The notes: generated by a model from the sequence alone, not told the origin. A DNA stretch of 9,666 nucleotides from Azonexus sp. (GCA_023150195.1 JAKLLI010000048.1:1-9666), one strand, 5' to 3'; counted from the stretch's first letter, positions 1 to 7,453 are shown. Made by a program: numbers and translations.

Positions 1-1
1 G

Positions 2-802
2 GCAAGCGACATGTCCGCACCGGCTCGCCGTGCCGTTGAGCGCGCCGCGCTGGTCAGCAAAGACACTGCCTCTGCGCTCGAGTTGTTACACGTCGCTGAC
101 CTTGCTCCACTGGAGCGGCTGCGGCAGCTGATGGGCGCAACGCCAGCCGACATGGAGCAGCGAGTGCTGGATGTCGCACGGCAGAAACTCGGTGACCTCG
201 GGGCGGCACTCGAGCAGCGCTTCGGTATCGCGGCTGCCTCCCATGTAGTTACCGGTTCCCTGTTGGACGAATTGGCCAAGAAAGCCGATGGCCTAGCGAC
301 CAGCTTGTTGGTCTGCGGCGCCAAGGGGGAAAGTATGATTCGCCATTTCGCTTTGGGTTCAATGGCCTTGCGCGTACTTAGCACGACGACCTGCCCAGTC
401 CTTGTGGTGAAGCAGGCGCCCCATGAGTCCTACCGACGGGTTTTAGTTCCGGTGGATTTCTCAACGTCGTCACTAAGGGCTATCCACCACGCACGCCGCA
501 TCGCCCCCAAAGCCGACATCGTGTTGCTGCACGCCTTCGAAGTTCCATTCGAGGGACGTTTGCGCTATGCGAGCGTGGACGAAGACACCATCAATCGTTA
601 TCGGATCGTTGTCAAACAGGAGGCAACTGAAAAGCTGCATGCCCTGCGCGAAGGAGCCGGGCTAACCCGTGATGACTCAAGTGTGGTCGCCATTTACGGC
701 GATCCGTCGGTGCGAATCATCGAGCAAGAACAGGAGCGAGATTGTGATTTGATTGTCATGGGTAAGCACGGTGTAAATCAGCGTGCAAAACTGACCATCT
801 AA
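2..802 (+). CDS. Tandem-domain universal stress protein, 3' end cut off by IS21; 5' end outside window
   Basis: UspA-superfamily protein with two Usp domains in one chain. The reading frame is open to the window edge and reads Ala-Ser-Asp before the first Met at base 11. Usp domains usually begin with a similar [VA]-[AT]-[ST]-D-x-S-x-x-[AS] strand, so the true start is upstream and the Met at 11 is internal. Counting from that Met, domain 1 ends with the ATP-binding pattern G-2x-G-9x-G-S (G103, G106, G116, S117). Domain 2 starts near residue 141 (YRRVLVPVDFS) and reaches the first half of the same pattern (GKHG), where the left end of IS21 begins at base 772. The last residues, VNQRAKLTI, are read from the insertion sequence. 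Domain 2 therefore lacks the second half of its nucleotide-binding loop and its last strand. The first domain could still fold. Usp proteins are cytoplasmic stress or starvation factors; the role here is not visible. Probably a broken gene. Confidence 0.85.
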   Translation, partial: ASDMSAPARRAVERAALVSKDTASALELLHVADLAPLERLRQLMGATPADMEQRVLDVARQKLGDLGAALEQRFGIAAASHVVTGSLLDELAKKADGLATSLLVCGAKGESMIRHFALGSMALRVLSTTTCPVLVVKQAPHESYRRVLVPVDFSTSSLRAIHHARRIAPKADIVLLHAFEVPFEGRLRYASVDEDTINRYRIVVKQEATEKLHALREGAGLTRDDSSVVAIYGDPSVRIIEQEQERDCDLIVMGKHGVNQRAKLTI

Positions 803-831
803 TCAGGGGAAACAGCGTTGAAATTTGACCA
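772..831 (+). repeat. IS21 left end: terminal inverted repeat plus inner copy
   Basis: The outer repeat occupies 772-797 and an inner copy of its core occupies 813-831, both in the same orientation and both ending TGACCA. The inner copy (CAGCGTTGAAATTTGACCA) differs from the inner copy at the right end by one base in 19. In IS21 these repeats are binding sites for the IstA transposase. Confidence 0.85.
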
Positions 832-884
832 CCCTGGTTGGAAGATCCGGTCCTTTTTGGCCGGGGTAACCAAGGGTGATCAGA

Positions 885-2375
885 ATGGAAAGTTTTGCGA
901 AGCTACGTCGGCGACATTTGGTACATGGGGAGACGATCAGTTCGATTGCGCGGGATCTGAACGTGTCGCGCAATACGGTGAAGAAATACCTGAAGTCGGG
1001 CGAGTCGCCGGCCTACCAGCGTGACAGTCAGCCCAGCCCGAAGCTGGGGGCTTTTGAAGGGCAGTTGAAGGATTGGCTGGCACAGGACGGCCAGCGTCCG
1101 AAAGCCCAGCGGCGCAGCGCCAAGCGCTTATTTGATGATCTGCAACGAGCAGGTTATGTCGGTGCCTACGACAGCATCCAGAGGTATGTGAAGCGCTGGA
1201 AAGCAGCGCAGCCGAATGTGGCGAGCGATGCCTTCGTTCCCCTGTACTTTCCTGCCGGAGAAACCTGCCAGTTTGACTGGAGCCATGAGCAGGTTGAACT
1301 GGGTGGCGTCATTCAGACCATCAAGCTGGGCCACTTCCGCCTGTGTTACAGCCGTCAGCTGTTTCTGGTGGCGTATCCGCGGGAAACCCAGGAAATGGTG
1401 TTTGATGCCCACAACCGGGCGTTTGAATTCTTCGGTGGCGTGCCGGAACGAATGGTGTACGACAACCCGAAGACGATCGTGCAAACGATCTTTACGGGTA
1501 AGGCGCGGCAATTCAACCGACGGTTTCTGGCTTTGGCCAATCATTACCTGTTCGAACCGGTCGCCTGTACGCCAGCCTCCGGCTGGGAGAAAGGGCAAGT
1601 CGAGAATCAGGTGGGCAATGTCCGGGAATGGTTGTTCTGTCCGCGCCCGCGCTTTGCGGATTTCACGGAAATGAATGCCTGGCTGGCACAACGCTGCCGG
1701 GAATTAGCCCATCGTCCGCATCCAACGGAGAAGGAACGCAGCATCGCTGACCTGTTTGCTGAAGAACAGCCCAAGCTGCGGCAAATCACTGCGCCGTTCG
1801 ATGGCTACTTTGAAGTGGCGTGCCGGGTGTCCTCCACCTGCCTGGCGGCCTATGACCGGAACCGTTACAGCGTACCGGCGGAATATGCGGGGCAGCGTGT
1901 TTCGCTCCGTGCCTGGGCGGATCGGATTCGGGTGGTGGCCGATGAGCAGGTGATTGCTGATCACCCGCGCAGTTTCACCCGGGAGCGCTTGGTCCTTGAT
2001 CCCTGGCATTACCTGCCTGTGCTGGAACGCAAGCCCGGGGCGCTGCGTCATGGCCTACCTTTCCGGGATTGGGATTTACCCATGTCGATTGCGGCGGTCA
2101 GGGAGCGACTGATGAAGACGGCACAAGGTGATCGTGCCTTTGTGCAAGTTCTGCAAGCGATTCGTGATCATGGTCTTGATCCGGTCAGTGTGGCGTGCAC
2201 GCTGGTGCTTGAGCAGGGGACGGTCAGCGCCCCGATCATCCTCAATCACGTTTCTCGTCTGGTCTCGCCCGTACGCAGCGTGCCGCGGGTGGCCACGACG
2301 CTTGGCCTGAACATCCTGCCGGCAGCGAACTGCCAGCGTTACGACAGCCTTCTGGGAGGTCGTCATGCTCACTGA
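885..2375 (+). CDS. istA: IS21-family transposase IstA
   Basis: DDE-type transposase of the IS21 family, which binds the element's ends and catalyses strand transfer with its ATPase partner IstB. A helix-turn-helix ([23 protein letters not shown]) lies near residues 15-37. It is followed by the integrase core with catalytic acidic residues in CQFDW (Asp131), VYDNPK (Asp193) and GQVENQVG (Glu240), and a basic C-terminal domain. The 496-residue length is normal for IstA. I chose the ATG at 885, which has AAGG nine bases upstream (872-875). A GTG at 876 in the same frame would add three residues and cannot be excluded. The last 11 bases overlap istB, implying translational coupling. No frameshift or missing catalytic residue is seen. 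A short CCGG-rich hairpin with a T5 loop lies just upstream (847-864). Confidence 0.93.
   Translation: MESFAKLRRRHLVHGETISSIARDLNVSRNTVKKYLKSGESPAYQRDSQPSPKLGAFEGQLKDWLAQDGQRPKAQRRSAKRLFDDLQRAGYVGAYDSIQRYVKRWKAAQPNVASDAFVPLYFPAGETCQFDWSHEQVELGGVIQTIKLGHFRLCYSRQLFLVAYPRETQEMVFDAHNRAFEFFGGVPERMVYDNPKTIVQTIFTGKARQFNRRFLALANHYLFEPVACTPASGWEKGQVENQVGNVREWLFCPRPRFADFTEMNAWLAQRCRELAHRPHPTEKERSIADLFAEEQPKLRQITAPFDGYFEVACRVSSTCLAAYDRNRYSVPAEYAGQRVSLRAWADRIRVVADEQVIADHPRSFTRERLVLDPWHYLPVLERKPGALRHGLPFRDWDLPMSIAAVRERLMKTAQGDRAFVQVLQAIRDHGLDPVSVACTLVLEQGTVSAPIILNHVSRLVSPVRSVPRVATTLGLNILPAANCQRYDSLLGGRHAH
2354..2359 (+). promoter_or_regulatory. Ribosome binding site of istB inside istA
   Basis: GGGAGG lies five bases before the istB ATG and within the final codons of istA. 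A strong site inside the upstream gene fits coupled translation of the two proteins. Confidence 0.7.
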
Positions 2376-3099
2376 ACTGATTCCCCAGCTGAAATCCATG
2401 CACCTGTATGGCATGGCCAGCGCCCTGAGTGAATTGCATGCCGAGAAACCGCGGCAGGTGCCAACGCCTGAATCCTGGCTCAAGCGTTTGATCGATGCAG
2501 AGCAGGTCGACCGCAAGACACGTTCGTTGAAATATCAGCTCAACACCGCCAAGTTTCCGGTACATCGCGACTTCACGGGCTTTGACTGGTCAGAATCGGC
2601 GCTGGAAGAAGGGCAGATACGGCAGTTGGCAACGGCCTCCTTCATGGAAACGGCGCACAACCTGATTCTGGTTGGTGGCACCGGCACGGGTAAAACCCAT
2701 ACGGCCATTGCTTTGGGCGTCTCCGCCATTCATCAGGGTAAACGCGTCCGCTTTTACAACGCTGTCGATCTGGTCAATCGCCTGGAACGGGAGAAGGCAC
2801 AGAACCGTGCCGGGGCCATGGCACGGCATTTGACTCAAATGGATGCCGTGATCATTGATGAACTCGGTTACCTGCCGTTTCCCGAAGCCGGCGGCGCTCT
2901 GCTCTTCCACCTCATCAGCCGCCTCTACGAGCAGACCAGCCTGATCATCACCACCAATCTCGCCTTCAGCGAATGGGGGCAGGTCTTTGGCGATCTCAAG
3001 ATGACCACCGCACTGCTCGACCGCATCACCCATCACTGCGACATCATCGAAACAGGCAACGATTCCTACCGATTCAAGCACCGGAAATCGTCTCGGTAG
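2365..3099 (+). CDS. istB: IS21-family helper ATPase IstB
   Basis: AAA+ ATPase of the DnaC/IstB type that remodels target DNA and recruits and stimulates IstA. The protein is 244 residues, the usual length. Visible motifs are Walker A GGTGTGKT (residues 104-111), Walker B AVIIDE (161-166), a sensor-1 TTN (196-198) and a conserved arginine in LLDRITHH (Arg220), the usual arginine-finger region. The N-terminal 90 residues form the family's DNA- or partner-binding region. The start ATG overlaps the end of istA and has a strong ribosome binding site. The stop codon lies 26 bases before the right terminal repeat. The final 26 bases also encode, on the opposite strand, the end of the chimeric IS91 transposase frame. 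Confidence 0.94.
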   Translation: MLTELIPQLKSMHLYGMASALSELHAEKPRQVPTPESWLKRLIDAEQVDRKTRSLKYQLNTAKFPVHRDFTGFDWSESALEEGQIRQLATASFMETAHNLILVGGTGTGKTHTAIALGVSAIHQGKRVRFYNAVDLVNRLEREKAQNRAGAMARHLTQMDAVIIDELGYLPFPEAGGALLFHLISRLYEQTSLIITTNLAFSEWGQVFGDLKMTTALLDRITHHCDIIETGNDSYRFKHRKSSR

Positions 3100-4228
3100 C
3101 CTGGTCAAAATTCAACGCTGACACATGGTCAAAATTGCGCGCTGATTGACACTCCGCCATCTGCGCCGAACTTCGTCGCCTGACCCCAGGGGCCGGAATC
3201 CGTCGCCGGATGATCTGCATTGGCTTACCGCAGCAGGGGCAAAGAAATGCCGGCCGGGGTTTCTCGCAGGGCGGCGTGCGCGGCGCGATCTTGAGGACGA
3301 GGTGCAGCAAGGCAATCAGGCTTTTGCGATTGGGGTGCAGGAAACCGTAGTTCCGCGCCCGGCGGAAGCCCTTGGGCAGGACGTGTTGCAGGATCAGACG
3401 CAGGAAGTCTGCACCAGGCAGGGTGCGTACCTTCATTTCACCACTTTGACTGTCGCGGTAGCGAAAACTGACTTGGCCGTTCTCAGAGGACAGGATGTCG
3501 GATTCCCGAAGCACCCCGCGATAGAGGTAGCGGCCGAGATAAACGAGCGCCTTCTCGCCGTTGCCGACACTTTTGCAATCGGCCACCCATTTCCCGGGTA
3601 GTTGGCTTGGCAGGGTCAGCCCTTCCTGCTTCAGCGCGGCGAGCAGTTTGCCGCGAAATACCTTGGCCAAGGCCAGGTGATTGAACAGGTAGCCGCTCTT
3701 GGTCCGCCAACGCCGCGTTTTTGGATCAAGAGTGGCCGCCGGCATGGCCAGATGGACATGCGGATGCAGGTCGAGCCGGCGTGAGTGGGTGTGCAGTACG
3801 GCCACCGCGCCAGCTTCGCCTTTGAGTTTCCGGTCGTTGCGGCAGAAGGTCTGCACCGTTGCCCAGGCAGCGGTGAACAAGGCGGCATAGACCATTCTGG
3901 CGTGCCGGAAAGCCAGGGGCCGCAGTTCGCCGGGCAGCGTGAAGGTGAGCAGAAAATACTCTGCGGGCACTTGCAGGCGGCGCTGGCGTTCCAACCATTG
4001 TTCGCTCTCGTGGTGCTGGCAGTGCGGGCAACTGCGATGGCCGCAGGAATGCGGAATCAGCCGCCGCTCTGTGCAGTCCGGGCAGGCGGCCAGCAGGTGC
4101 GGGGCCATCATGCTGCGGCAGGACTGCATGGCGCTGAGCGCCTTGGCGCGTTCCGGGGTGAGTTGCTGGCGGTAGCGGCTGCGGTAGTCGGCCTCATGCT
4201 GGCGGATGATCTCGGCAAGCGGGATCAT
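3074..4228 (-). CDS. IS91-family HUH (Y2) transposase, C-terminus replaced by IS21 end
   Basis: Rolling-circle transposase of the IS91 family, which nicks and rejoins single-stranded DNA through tyrosines. I chose the ATG at 4228, which overlaps the TGA of the upstream recombinase frame as ATGA; a TTG five codons earlier is less likely. With that start, an N-terminal zinc-binding cluster (CPDC, C, CPHC) spans about residues 49-70. The HUH metal motif HPHVH follows (His157, His159), then the paired catalytic tyrosines YLGRY (Tyr230 and Tyr234, four apart as in IS91). A short CPCCGKPM zinc-ribbon-like motif lies near the end. After 359 native residues the frame enters the IS21 terminal repeat exactly at 3152/3151 and ends with 25 residues encoded by IS21 ([15 protein letters not shown] and onward). 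The catalytic core is complete. Whether the altered tail and the lost 3' end of the element permit movement is unknown, but loss of the origin end probably immobilises it. Confidence 0.88.
   Translation of the reverse strand: MIPLAEIIRQHEADYRSRYRQQLTPERAKALSAMQSCRSMMAPHLLAACPDCTERRLIPHSCGHRSCPHCQHHESEQWLERQRRLQVPAEYFLLTFTLPGELRPLAFRHARMVYAALFTAAWATVQTFCRNDRKLKGEAGAVAVLHTHSRRLDLHPHVHLAMPAATLDPKTRRWRTKSGYLFNHLALAKVFRGKLLAALKQEGLTLPSQLPGKWVADCKSVGNGEKALVYLGRYLYRGVLRESDILSSENGQVSFRYRDSQSGEMKVRTLPGADFLRLILQHVLPKGFRRARNYGFLHPNRKSLIALLHLVLKIAPRTPPCEKPRPAFLCPCCGKPMQIIRRRIPAPGVRRRSSAQMAECQSARNFDHVSALNFDQATETISGA
3102..3151 (-). repeat. IS21 right end: terminal inverted repeat plus inner copy
   Basis: The outer repeat occupies 3126-3151 and the inner copy 3102-3120, both inverted relative to the left end. 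Read on the minus strand, these bases are open and add 25 foreign residues to the neighbouring IS91 transposase. The DNA just beyond base 3151 is IS91 coding sequence. Confidence 0.85.
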
Positions 4229-5132
4229 CGGATCGTCCCCCAATCAAGGGTGAAACGCTGCATCAGGGCTTCGATGCGGATGCGCGCAGATTCGTTGGTG
4301 TGGCTGGTGAGATGCGTGTACCGCGCCGTGGTCAGAATTGAGTAGTGGCCAAGGATCTTCTGGACTTCCAGCAGATCGACTCCGTGCTCGATCAGGTGCG
4401 TGGCATAGCTGTGGCGCAGGCTGTGCGGGGTGATCTTTTTTTTAAACCGCAGTCGCTGGCGACCTGGCGCAAGGTCTTCTGCACGCCGCCGCGATCCAGC
4501 GGCGAAGTGGCCAAATGTGCGCCTTTGAGGCCGGCGTGGCGGTTGGGAAACAGGAGTTCGGGATGGCGGTGCGTTTGCCAGAAGCGGCGCAGCACCGTGA
4601 GCGTGGCTTGCGGCAGCGGTACGAGGCGGTCCCGGTTGCCTTTGGCGTCGCGCACTTGCACGCGCAGGCGGGCGGCATCGATGTCACCCACTTTGAGGCC
4701 CAGCCCCTCGCCCAGGCGCAGACCGAGGCTGTAGAGGGTGAAGTAGTACACCCGGTAGCTGAGCACACGGGTGGCCAGAAACAGGCGTTGCGCTTCGTCG
4801 ACCGTAACAATATCCGGCAGACGTTGCGTCTTCGGCGGTTTGATCAGGTTTGGCATGGCCCAGGCCCGCTTGAGCACATGCAGGGTGAAGAATTTGAGGC
4901 CGTACAGGTCAAGCTTCACTGCGCTCCATGAGTGGGAGCCGATCAGCTCGCTGAAATACTCGGTCAGTTGCGCTTCGGAGAGAGCCTCAATGCGGTAGTC
5001 GAAATAGCCACCCAGGCGCCGGATGGCGCGGGCATAGGCGTCAATCGTCTTGGGTTGCAGGCCCTTCAACTTCAGGTGCTTGAGATGGCTGTCGTATTGC
5101 CGGGCGAAAGCCGGCGGAAAATCGTTCGTCAT
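4225..5132 (-). CDS. Xer-like tyrosine recombinase of the IS91-type element, frame broken at an A8 run
   Basis: Site-specific recombinase of the phage integrase family. The start is the ATG at 5132 ([14 protein letters not shown]), with GAGG ten bases upstream; an upstream ATG at 5261 in the same frame runs into the attC site and is unlikely. The SAM-like N-terminal core-binding domain covers about residues 10-95, and the catalytic domain follows. The zero frame contains Arg139 ([10 protein letters not shown]) and Lys164, then stops at 4392 after 246 residues. At the A8 run (4436-4443), a one-base backward shift gives [17 protein letters not shown] and restores His237, Arg240, His263 (LGHYS) and the nucleophile Tyr272 (ARYTHL). 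The frame then ends at 4225 after 302 residues, a normal Xer length, in the ATGA overlap with the transposase. Without the shift the product lacks its active site. Programmed frameshifting, transcriptional slippage or a simple deletion are all possible. Confidence 0.82.
4436..4443 (-). promoter_or_regulatory. A8 slippery run in the recombinase gene (candidate -1 frameshift site)
   Basis: On the coding strand the sequence is GGT TTA AAA AAA AGA. This contains a canonical A_AAA_AAA heptamer in the zero frame. A -1 slip continues as AAG ATC ACC and enters exactly the frame that encodes the missing half of the active site. Downstream I see only a weak four-base-pair stem (CGCA/TGCG) and no strong stimulator. 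A lone deletion in the run would look the same. Confidence 0.5.
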
Positions 5133-5243
5133 GCTGGTTTGTCCTCTCGAAATATTGCAGAATCGATCCCTCCACAATGAAGGAACCGACATGCAGAATA
5201 ATTCGGAGGCAGCAGCCGGGCGATTTCTCCGCGTAGCGGCTTC

Positions 5244-5324
5244 GTTCAACATTCCGGTCAAGGCGCAGCCTTCGGCTGCTGGGACGTCCCGCGAGCGGGC
5301 CGCCCCTTACCTACAACGTTAGAG
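5244..5324 (+). other. attC: Integron attC site (upstream of the cassette)
   Basis: An 81-base site beginning with an inverse core site GTTCAAC (RYYYAAC) and ending with a core site GTTAGAG (GTTRRR). Between them lie the L-box-like GGTCAAGGCG and CGCCCCTTACCTACAAC, plus two nested hairpins (AGCC-TTCG-GGCT-like and CCCGC-GAG-CGGG-like). The right half closely resembles the common integron form ending CCCCTTA-CTCAA-CGTTAG. The last base of the core is G where Y is usual. The site belongs to a preceding cassette whose body has been replaced by the IS91-type element. Confidence 0.8.
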
Positions 5325-5334
5325 AGCACCAGCT

Positions 5335-5610
5335 ATGCCATTGCCCATAGATATCAACGGCAGCCCAGTAGCAGTTGGCTCAACGGTGCGACTCCTATCC
5401 CTTTCCGGTCAGTGGCTCGAAGATTTGCCCGCAGAGGAACGGTCCGACGTTATGTCTATGGTTGGCGAAATCTTCGTAGTCGAGGAGATCGACGAGTACG
5501 GCTATCCATGGGTGCGTAAATCTTGGCCCAATGAGGCCGAAGGTAAGTGCCACTCTCATTCAGTCGCACTTGAGCAGCGCGAAATGGAGGTCGTTCAAAA
5601 TGCTCTCTAA
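5335..5610 (+). CDS. Integron cassette-encoded protein of unknown function
   Basis: A 91-residue protein filling a gene cassette. The ATG lies ten bases after the attC core, and the TAA stop lies inside the inverse core site of the next attC, the compact layout typical of cassettes. It is acidic with no membrane segment or signal peptide. A short polar start is followed by alternating hydrophobic stretches (GSTVRLLSLSG, SMVGEIFVVEEIDEYGYPWV, HSVALEQREMEVV), which suggests a small SH3-like beta barrel; this is an impression from pattern only. I recognise no catalytic motif. The ribosome binding site is weak (AGAGAG). No cassette promoter (Pc) is visible in the window, so expression would need read-through from outside. 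Confidence 0.75.
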   Translation: MPLPIDINGSPVAVGSTVRLLSLSGQWLEDLPAEERSDVMSMVGEIFVVEEIDEYGYPWVRKSWPNEAEGKCHSHSVALEQREMEVVQNAL

Positions 5611-5656
5611 CATTTCGGTCGAGGCGCGGCTTCGCCGCTGGGACGTGCGCAGCCAC
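5605..5656 (+). other. attC: Truncated attC site of the same cassette
   Basis: It begins with inverse core CTCTAAC. The extended TGCTCTCTAAC is a perfect reverse complement of the first 11 bases at the cassette's start (GTTAGAGAGCA), as expected when both come from one circular cassette. It then follows the first attC closely (AACATT-CGGTC-AGGCGC, then CTGGGACGT). Similarity ends near 5650-5656, before any L' or R' box appears, and the sequence runs into the GGTAATCCCCCC repeat. The downstream half of the site is missing. Confidence 0.75.
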
Positions 5657-5780
5657 GGTAATCCCCCCATTTTTAGCAGCGGGCAGAAGTAGAGTTGGAT
5701 AAACGTGCTGACTTCCGTTCCGGGTTCATGCCGCCGAGTGCCATGCTGGGAGGGTAATCCCCCCGGAAATTAGCGGGCAG
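5657..5780. repeat. Pair of GGTAATCCCCCC direct repeats, origin unknown
   Basis: Two copies 96 bases apart share GGTAATCCCCCC, then four to six variable bases, TTAGC and GGGCAG (5657-5686 and 5753-5780). The first copy begins where the attC site is cut. The second overlaps the last codons and stop of the integrase gene. Repeated terminal motifs of this size occur at the ends of some insertion sequences, and repeats near an integrase can be attachment arms; I cannot tell which applies. The rest of 5611-5769 holds no gene that I can support. Confidence 0.55.
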
Positions 5781-7419
5781 CGAATGGCTTCGGTCTGGGC
5801 AAGTCAAATGGCAGCTTAATCAACTCAAGCTGGCTACGCTTGGTTTCGAGCGAGAAACCCGTGCCATACGAGTCTCCAACATTTTTTTCTTCGCGGTCAC
5901 TCAGATGCCCTGTCAAGGCATGATGAATTTCGCTGGGGATCAAGGCGTCACGGCACATATCCTTGAAGGTGTGCCGCAGGGAATGAAAGACCACGGTCGA
6001 GGGCATTTTCAGGGTGCCGTGAATAAACCGATTAAACCAGCGGCCCAGCACCTCGCTATCTTTAACCATTTCCGAATTGCTGCGCAGACGCGGCCAGAGG
6101 CTGGCGTAACCGCCTTGCCGAATGGCATCGACGTACTTCAAGAATCCCAGTTCGATCAACTTTGAATGCAATGGGACTTCGCGCACGCTGGATTGAGTTT
6201 TTCCCGCACGAATCACGATGTGCGGCACCGGCGCTTCAAGAACATCCGCTGGCTTGAGCGTTGCGATTTCATCAAGCCTGGCGCCTGTCAGCAAGCCTAG
6301 CAGCGGTATCCAGACCCGAGAGTAATAGCCACCGCCGCCGGCCACCTTATCGATGGAATACACGCCCTCCTCCACCGAAAATAGCTGCCTAAGCTGGGCT
6401 TCATTGAACGGAAGGCGGCGGTTGGTTTTTTCTATCCCCTGCTTGAGCGCGAAGCGGCTGTAGTCGAAGCCCGCGAACGGGTTCTTTTCCAGTAACTCGT
6501 CCTTGACCGCTATCGAGAAAACGGCACCCACCAGGGTTCCTTTTTTCTCCAGGGTTTTGGCACTGTTGCTGTTGATCTCACGTTCGCGGCGTAACCACTC
6601 AGTCGCTTCAGCCCGCGTCATGCGCTCGGGGGTTACTTTGGGCAAATAGCGCCGCAAGGAGGCGATATAGCGTTCAACATCATTGATGGTCTTGGCAGGG
6701 CGCTCACGATCATCCTTCCAATGCTGAATCAAACGGTCCCAGGAGATCCCATCCATTTTGGGGGCGGATGCTTCCCATACCGCCGGTAATACCGGGCCAT
6801 CCAGTGCCGGGGTGACCAAGCGGCCTGACTGGCGCTGCTGAAGGATGTCATTACCTTGTTGGATCGCGGGCAATACACTGAGCAACAGTTCGCGCTCTTC
6901 ATCCGCTGATACTAAAAGATCGTAACCCCTACCAACGAGTAATTGCCGAATGATGGGCTTGAATGGCTCAGGCCTGCCTCGCGCCAAAGCCTGATCAACG
7001 GCCTCCCGCTGTGATCGCAGGCTTTCCTGAAGGTCTTCATATTCCTCGTCATCAACTCCCGTTCGACGCCAGGCGATATCCGCTTCCAGACTGGCAAGCC
7101 AGAAATTCTTGATCCCGGAAATTAATTCGGGCGTGACCTTGGTGATGGGCTTAAGTCGCTTGTCGGCGGGCTTGGCTAAAAATGCATCAAGGCCACAGCC
7201 GTCGGCTTGTTGCTTTTCGAGAATTGCGCGCAGTTCGTTGAACTGGCGATCAATCTGGACAGCAAGTAGCCGAGCTTCGCTCACCGCTGCGCGGTAATCA
7301 CTACCTAGGGATTTTTTGAATTCACGCTTACCGAACGATTCCCGTAGTGCTTCTGGAACAACGATTCGGAAAATATAACCCCGAGGGGTGCGGTAACAAT
7401 TGGTGGGTAAGGCAGGCAT
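5770..7419 (-). CDS. Tyrosine site-specific integrase of a tRNA-Ser-integrated element
   Basis: A 549-residue phage-type integrase that would insert and excise a genomic island at the adjacent tRNA-Ser gene. The start is the ATG at 7419 (MPALPTNCYRTPRGYIFRIVVP), with GGAG nine bases upstream (7429-7432); an in-frame TTG at 7476 would add 19 residues but has no good ribosome binding site. The N-terminal part (residues 1-45) resembles the small DUF6538-type domain of long integrases. A helical core-binding region precedes the C-terminal catalytic domain. All catalytic residues are present: Arg381 (TGARLDEI), Lys407 (RAGKTQ), His479 and Arg482 (HSLRHTF), His505 (LTGHLS) and the nucleophile Tyr518 (DSYGTGF). 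The gene is intact and reads away from the tRNA 3' end. Its stop codon lies in an unexplained C-rich repeat. Confidence 0.9.
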   Translation of the reverse strand: MPALPTNCYRTPRGYIFRIVVPEALRESFGKREFKKSLGSDYRAAVSEARLLAVQIDRQFNELRAILEKQQADGCGLDAFLAKPADKRLKPITKVTPELISGIKNFWLASLEADIAWRRTGVDDEEYEDLQESLRSQREAVDQALARGRPEPFKPIIRQLLVGRGYDLLVSADEERELLLSVLPAIQQGNDILQQRQSGRLVTPALDGPVLPAVWEASAPKMDGISWDRLIQHWKDDRERPAKTINDVERYIASLRRYLPKVTPERMTRAEATEWLRREREINSNSAKTLEKKGTLVGAVFSIAVKDELLEKNPFAGFDYSRFALKQGIEKTNRRLPFNEAQLRQLFSVEEGVYSIDKVAGGGGYYSRVWIPLLGLLTGARLDEIATLKPADVLEAPVPHIVIRAGKTQSSVREVPLHSKLIELGFLKYVDAIRQGGYASLWPRLRSNSEMVKDSEVLGRWFNRFIHGTLKMPSTVVFHSLRHTFKDMCRDALIPSEIHHALTGHLSDREEKNVGDSYGTGFSLETKRSQLELIKLPFDLPRPKPFAAR

Positions 7420-7453
7420 ATCCGGGATCTCCAGACTTGCCCTATTACGCTGA

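Larger units (their letters stand above)
772..3151 (+). mobile_element. IS21-family insertion sequence, apparently complete (istA-istB)
   Basis: A 2,380-base element bounded by 26-base imperfect inverted repeats, TGT(A/C)AATCAGCG at the outer tips and TGACCA at the inner ends, with 21 of 26 positions identical. Each end carries a second inner copy of the repeat core, the multiple terminal repeats typical of IS21. It encodes istA and istB in the family order, with the usual overlap, and both frames are intact, so it may be active. The flanking bases (GCACGG on the left, CTCCGC on the right) do not match. IS21 elements normally make a 4-8 base target duplication, so one flank has been changed since insertion. 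Both ends interrupt genes: a universal stress protein on the left and an IS91 transposase on the right. Confidence 0.9.
3152..5200 (-). mobile_element. IS91-type element carrying a tyrosine recombinase gene, 3' end removed
   Basis: Two genes in tandem on the minus strand, a Xer-like tyrosine recombinase then an HUH transposase, overlapping as ATGA. Known IS91-family members include such two-gene forms. The transposase-proximal end, where IS91 elements have their replication origin, is cut by IS21 at 3152. The other end must lie between the recombinase start (5132) and the attC site (5244), and I cannot place it exactly; 5200 is an estimate. About 110 bases there contain no further gene that I can support. 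Confidence 0.7.

Noticed and set aside
847..864. CCGG-rich hairpin with a T5 loop before istA as a terminator
   Set aside because: It has a bulged six-pair stem with T in the loop and no T run after it, so it does not look like an intrinsic terminator.
1128..1691. Long open frames on the minus strand opposite istA, and similar ones opposite istB
   Set aside because: They lie antisense to confident transposase genes with strong motifs and show no recognisable domain or ribosome binding site.
3146..4345. Plus-strand open frames across the IS91 transposase and recombinase
   Set aside because: The minus-strand frames carry the zinc cluster, HUH and tyrosine motifs and the recombinase motifs; the plus-strand products are low-complexity shadows.
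5198..5236. A possible C-terminal remnant of a preceding cassette gene ending in a TAG at 5234 before the attC
   Set aside because: Only 11 codons remain between stops; too short to support.
5720..5736. CGGGTTC-ATGCCGCC resembles the tRNA T-arm
   Set aside because: It is in inverted orientation relative to the tRNA and imperfect, so it does not fit an attachment repeat of this island.
5751..5762. AGGGTAATCCCC also occurs in the tRNA-Ser variable arm, suggesting a second attachment site
   Set aside because: The copies are on opposite strands, the match is only 12 bases, and it lies in the variable arm and not in the 3' half normally used for integration.
5657..5780. CRISPR-like repeats
   Set aside because: Only two imperfect copies, and no regular spacers or cas genes.
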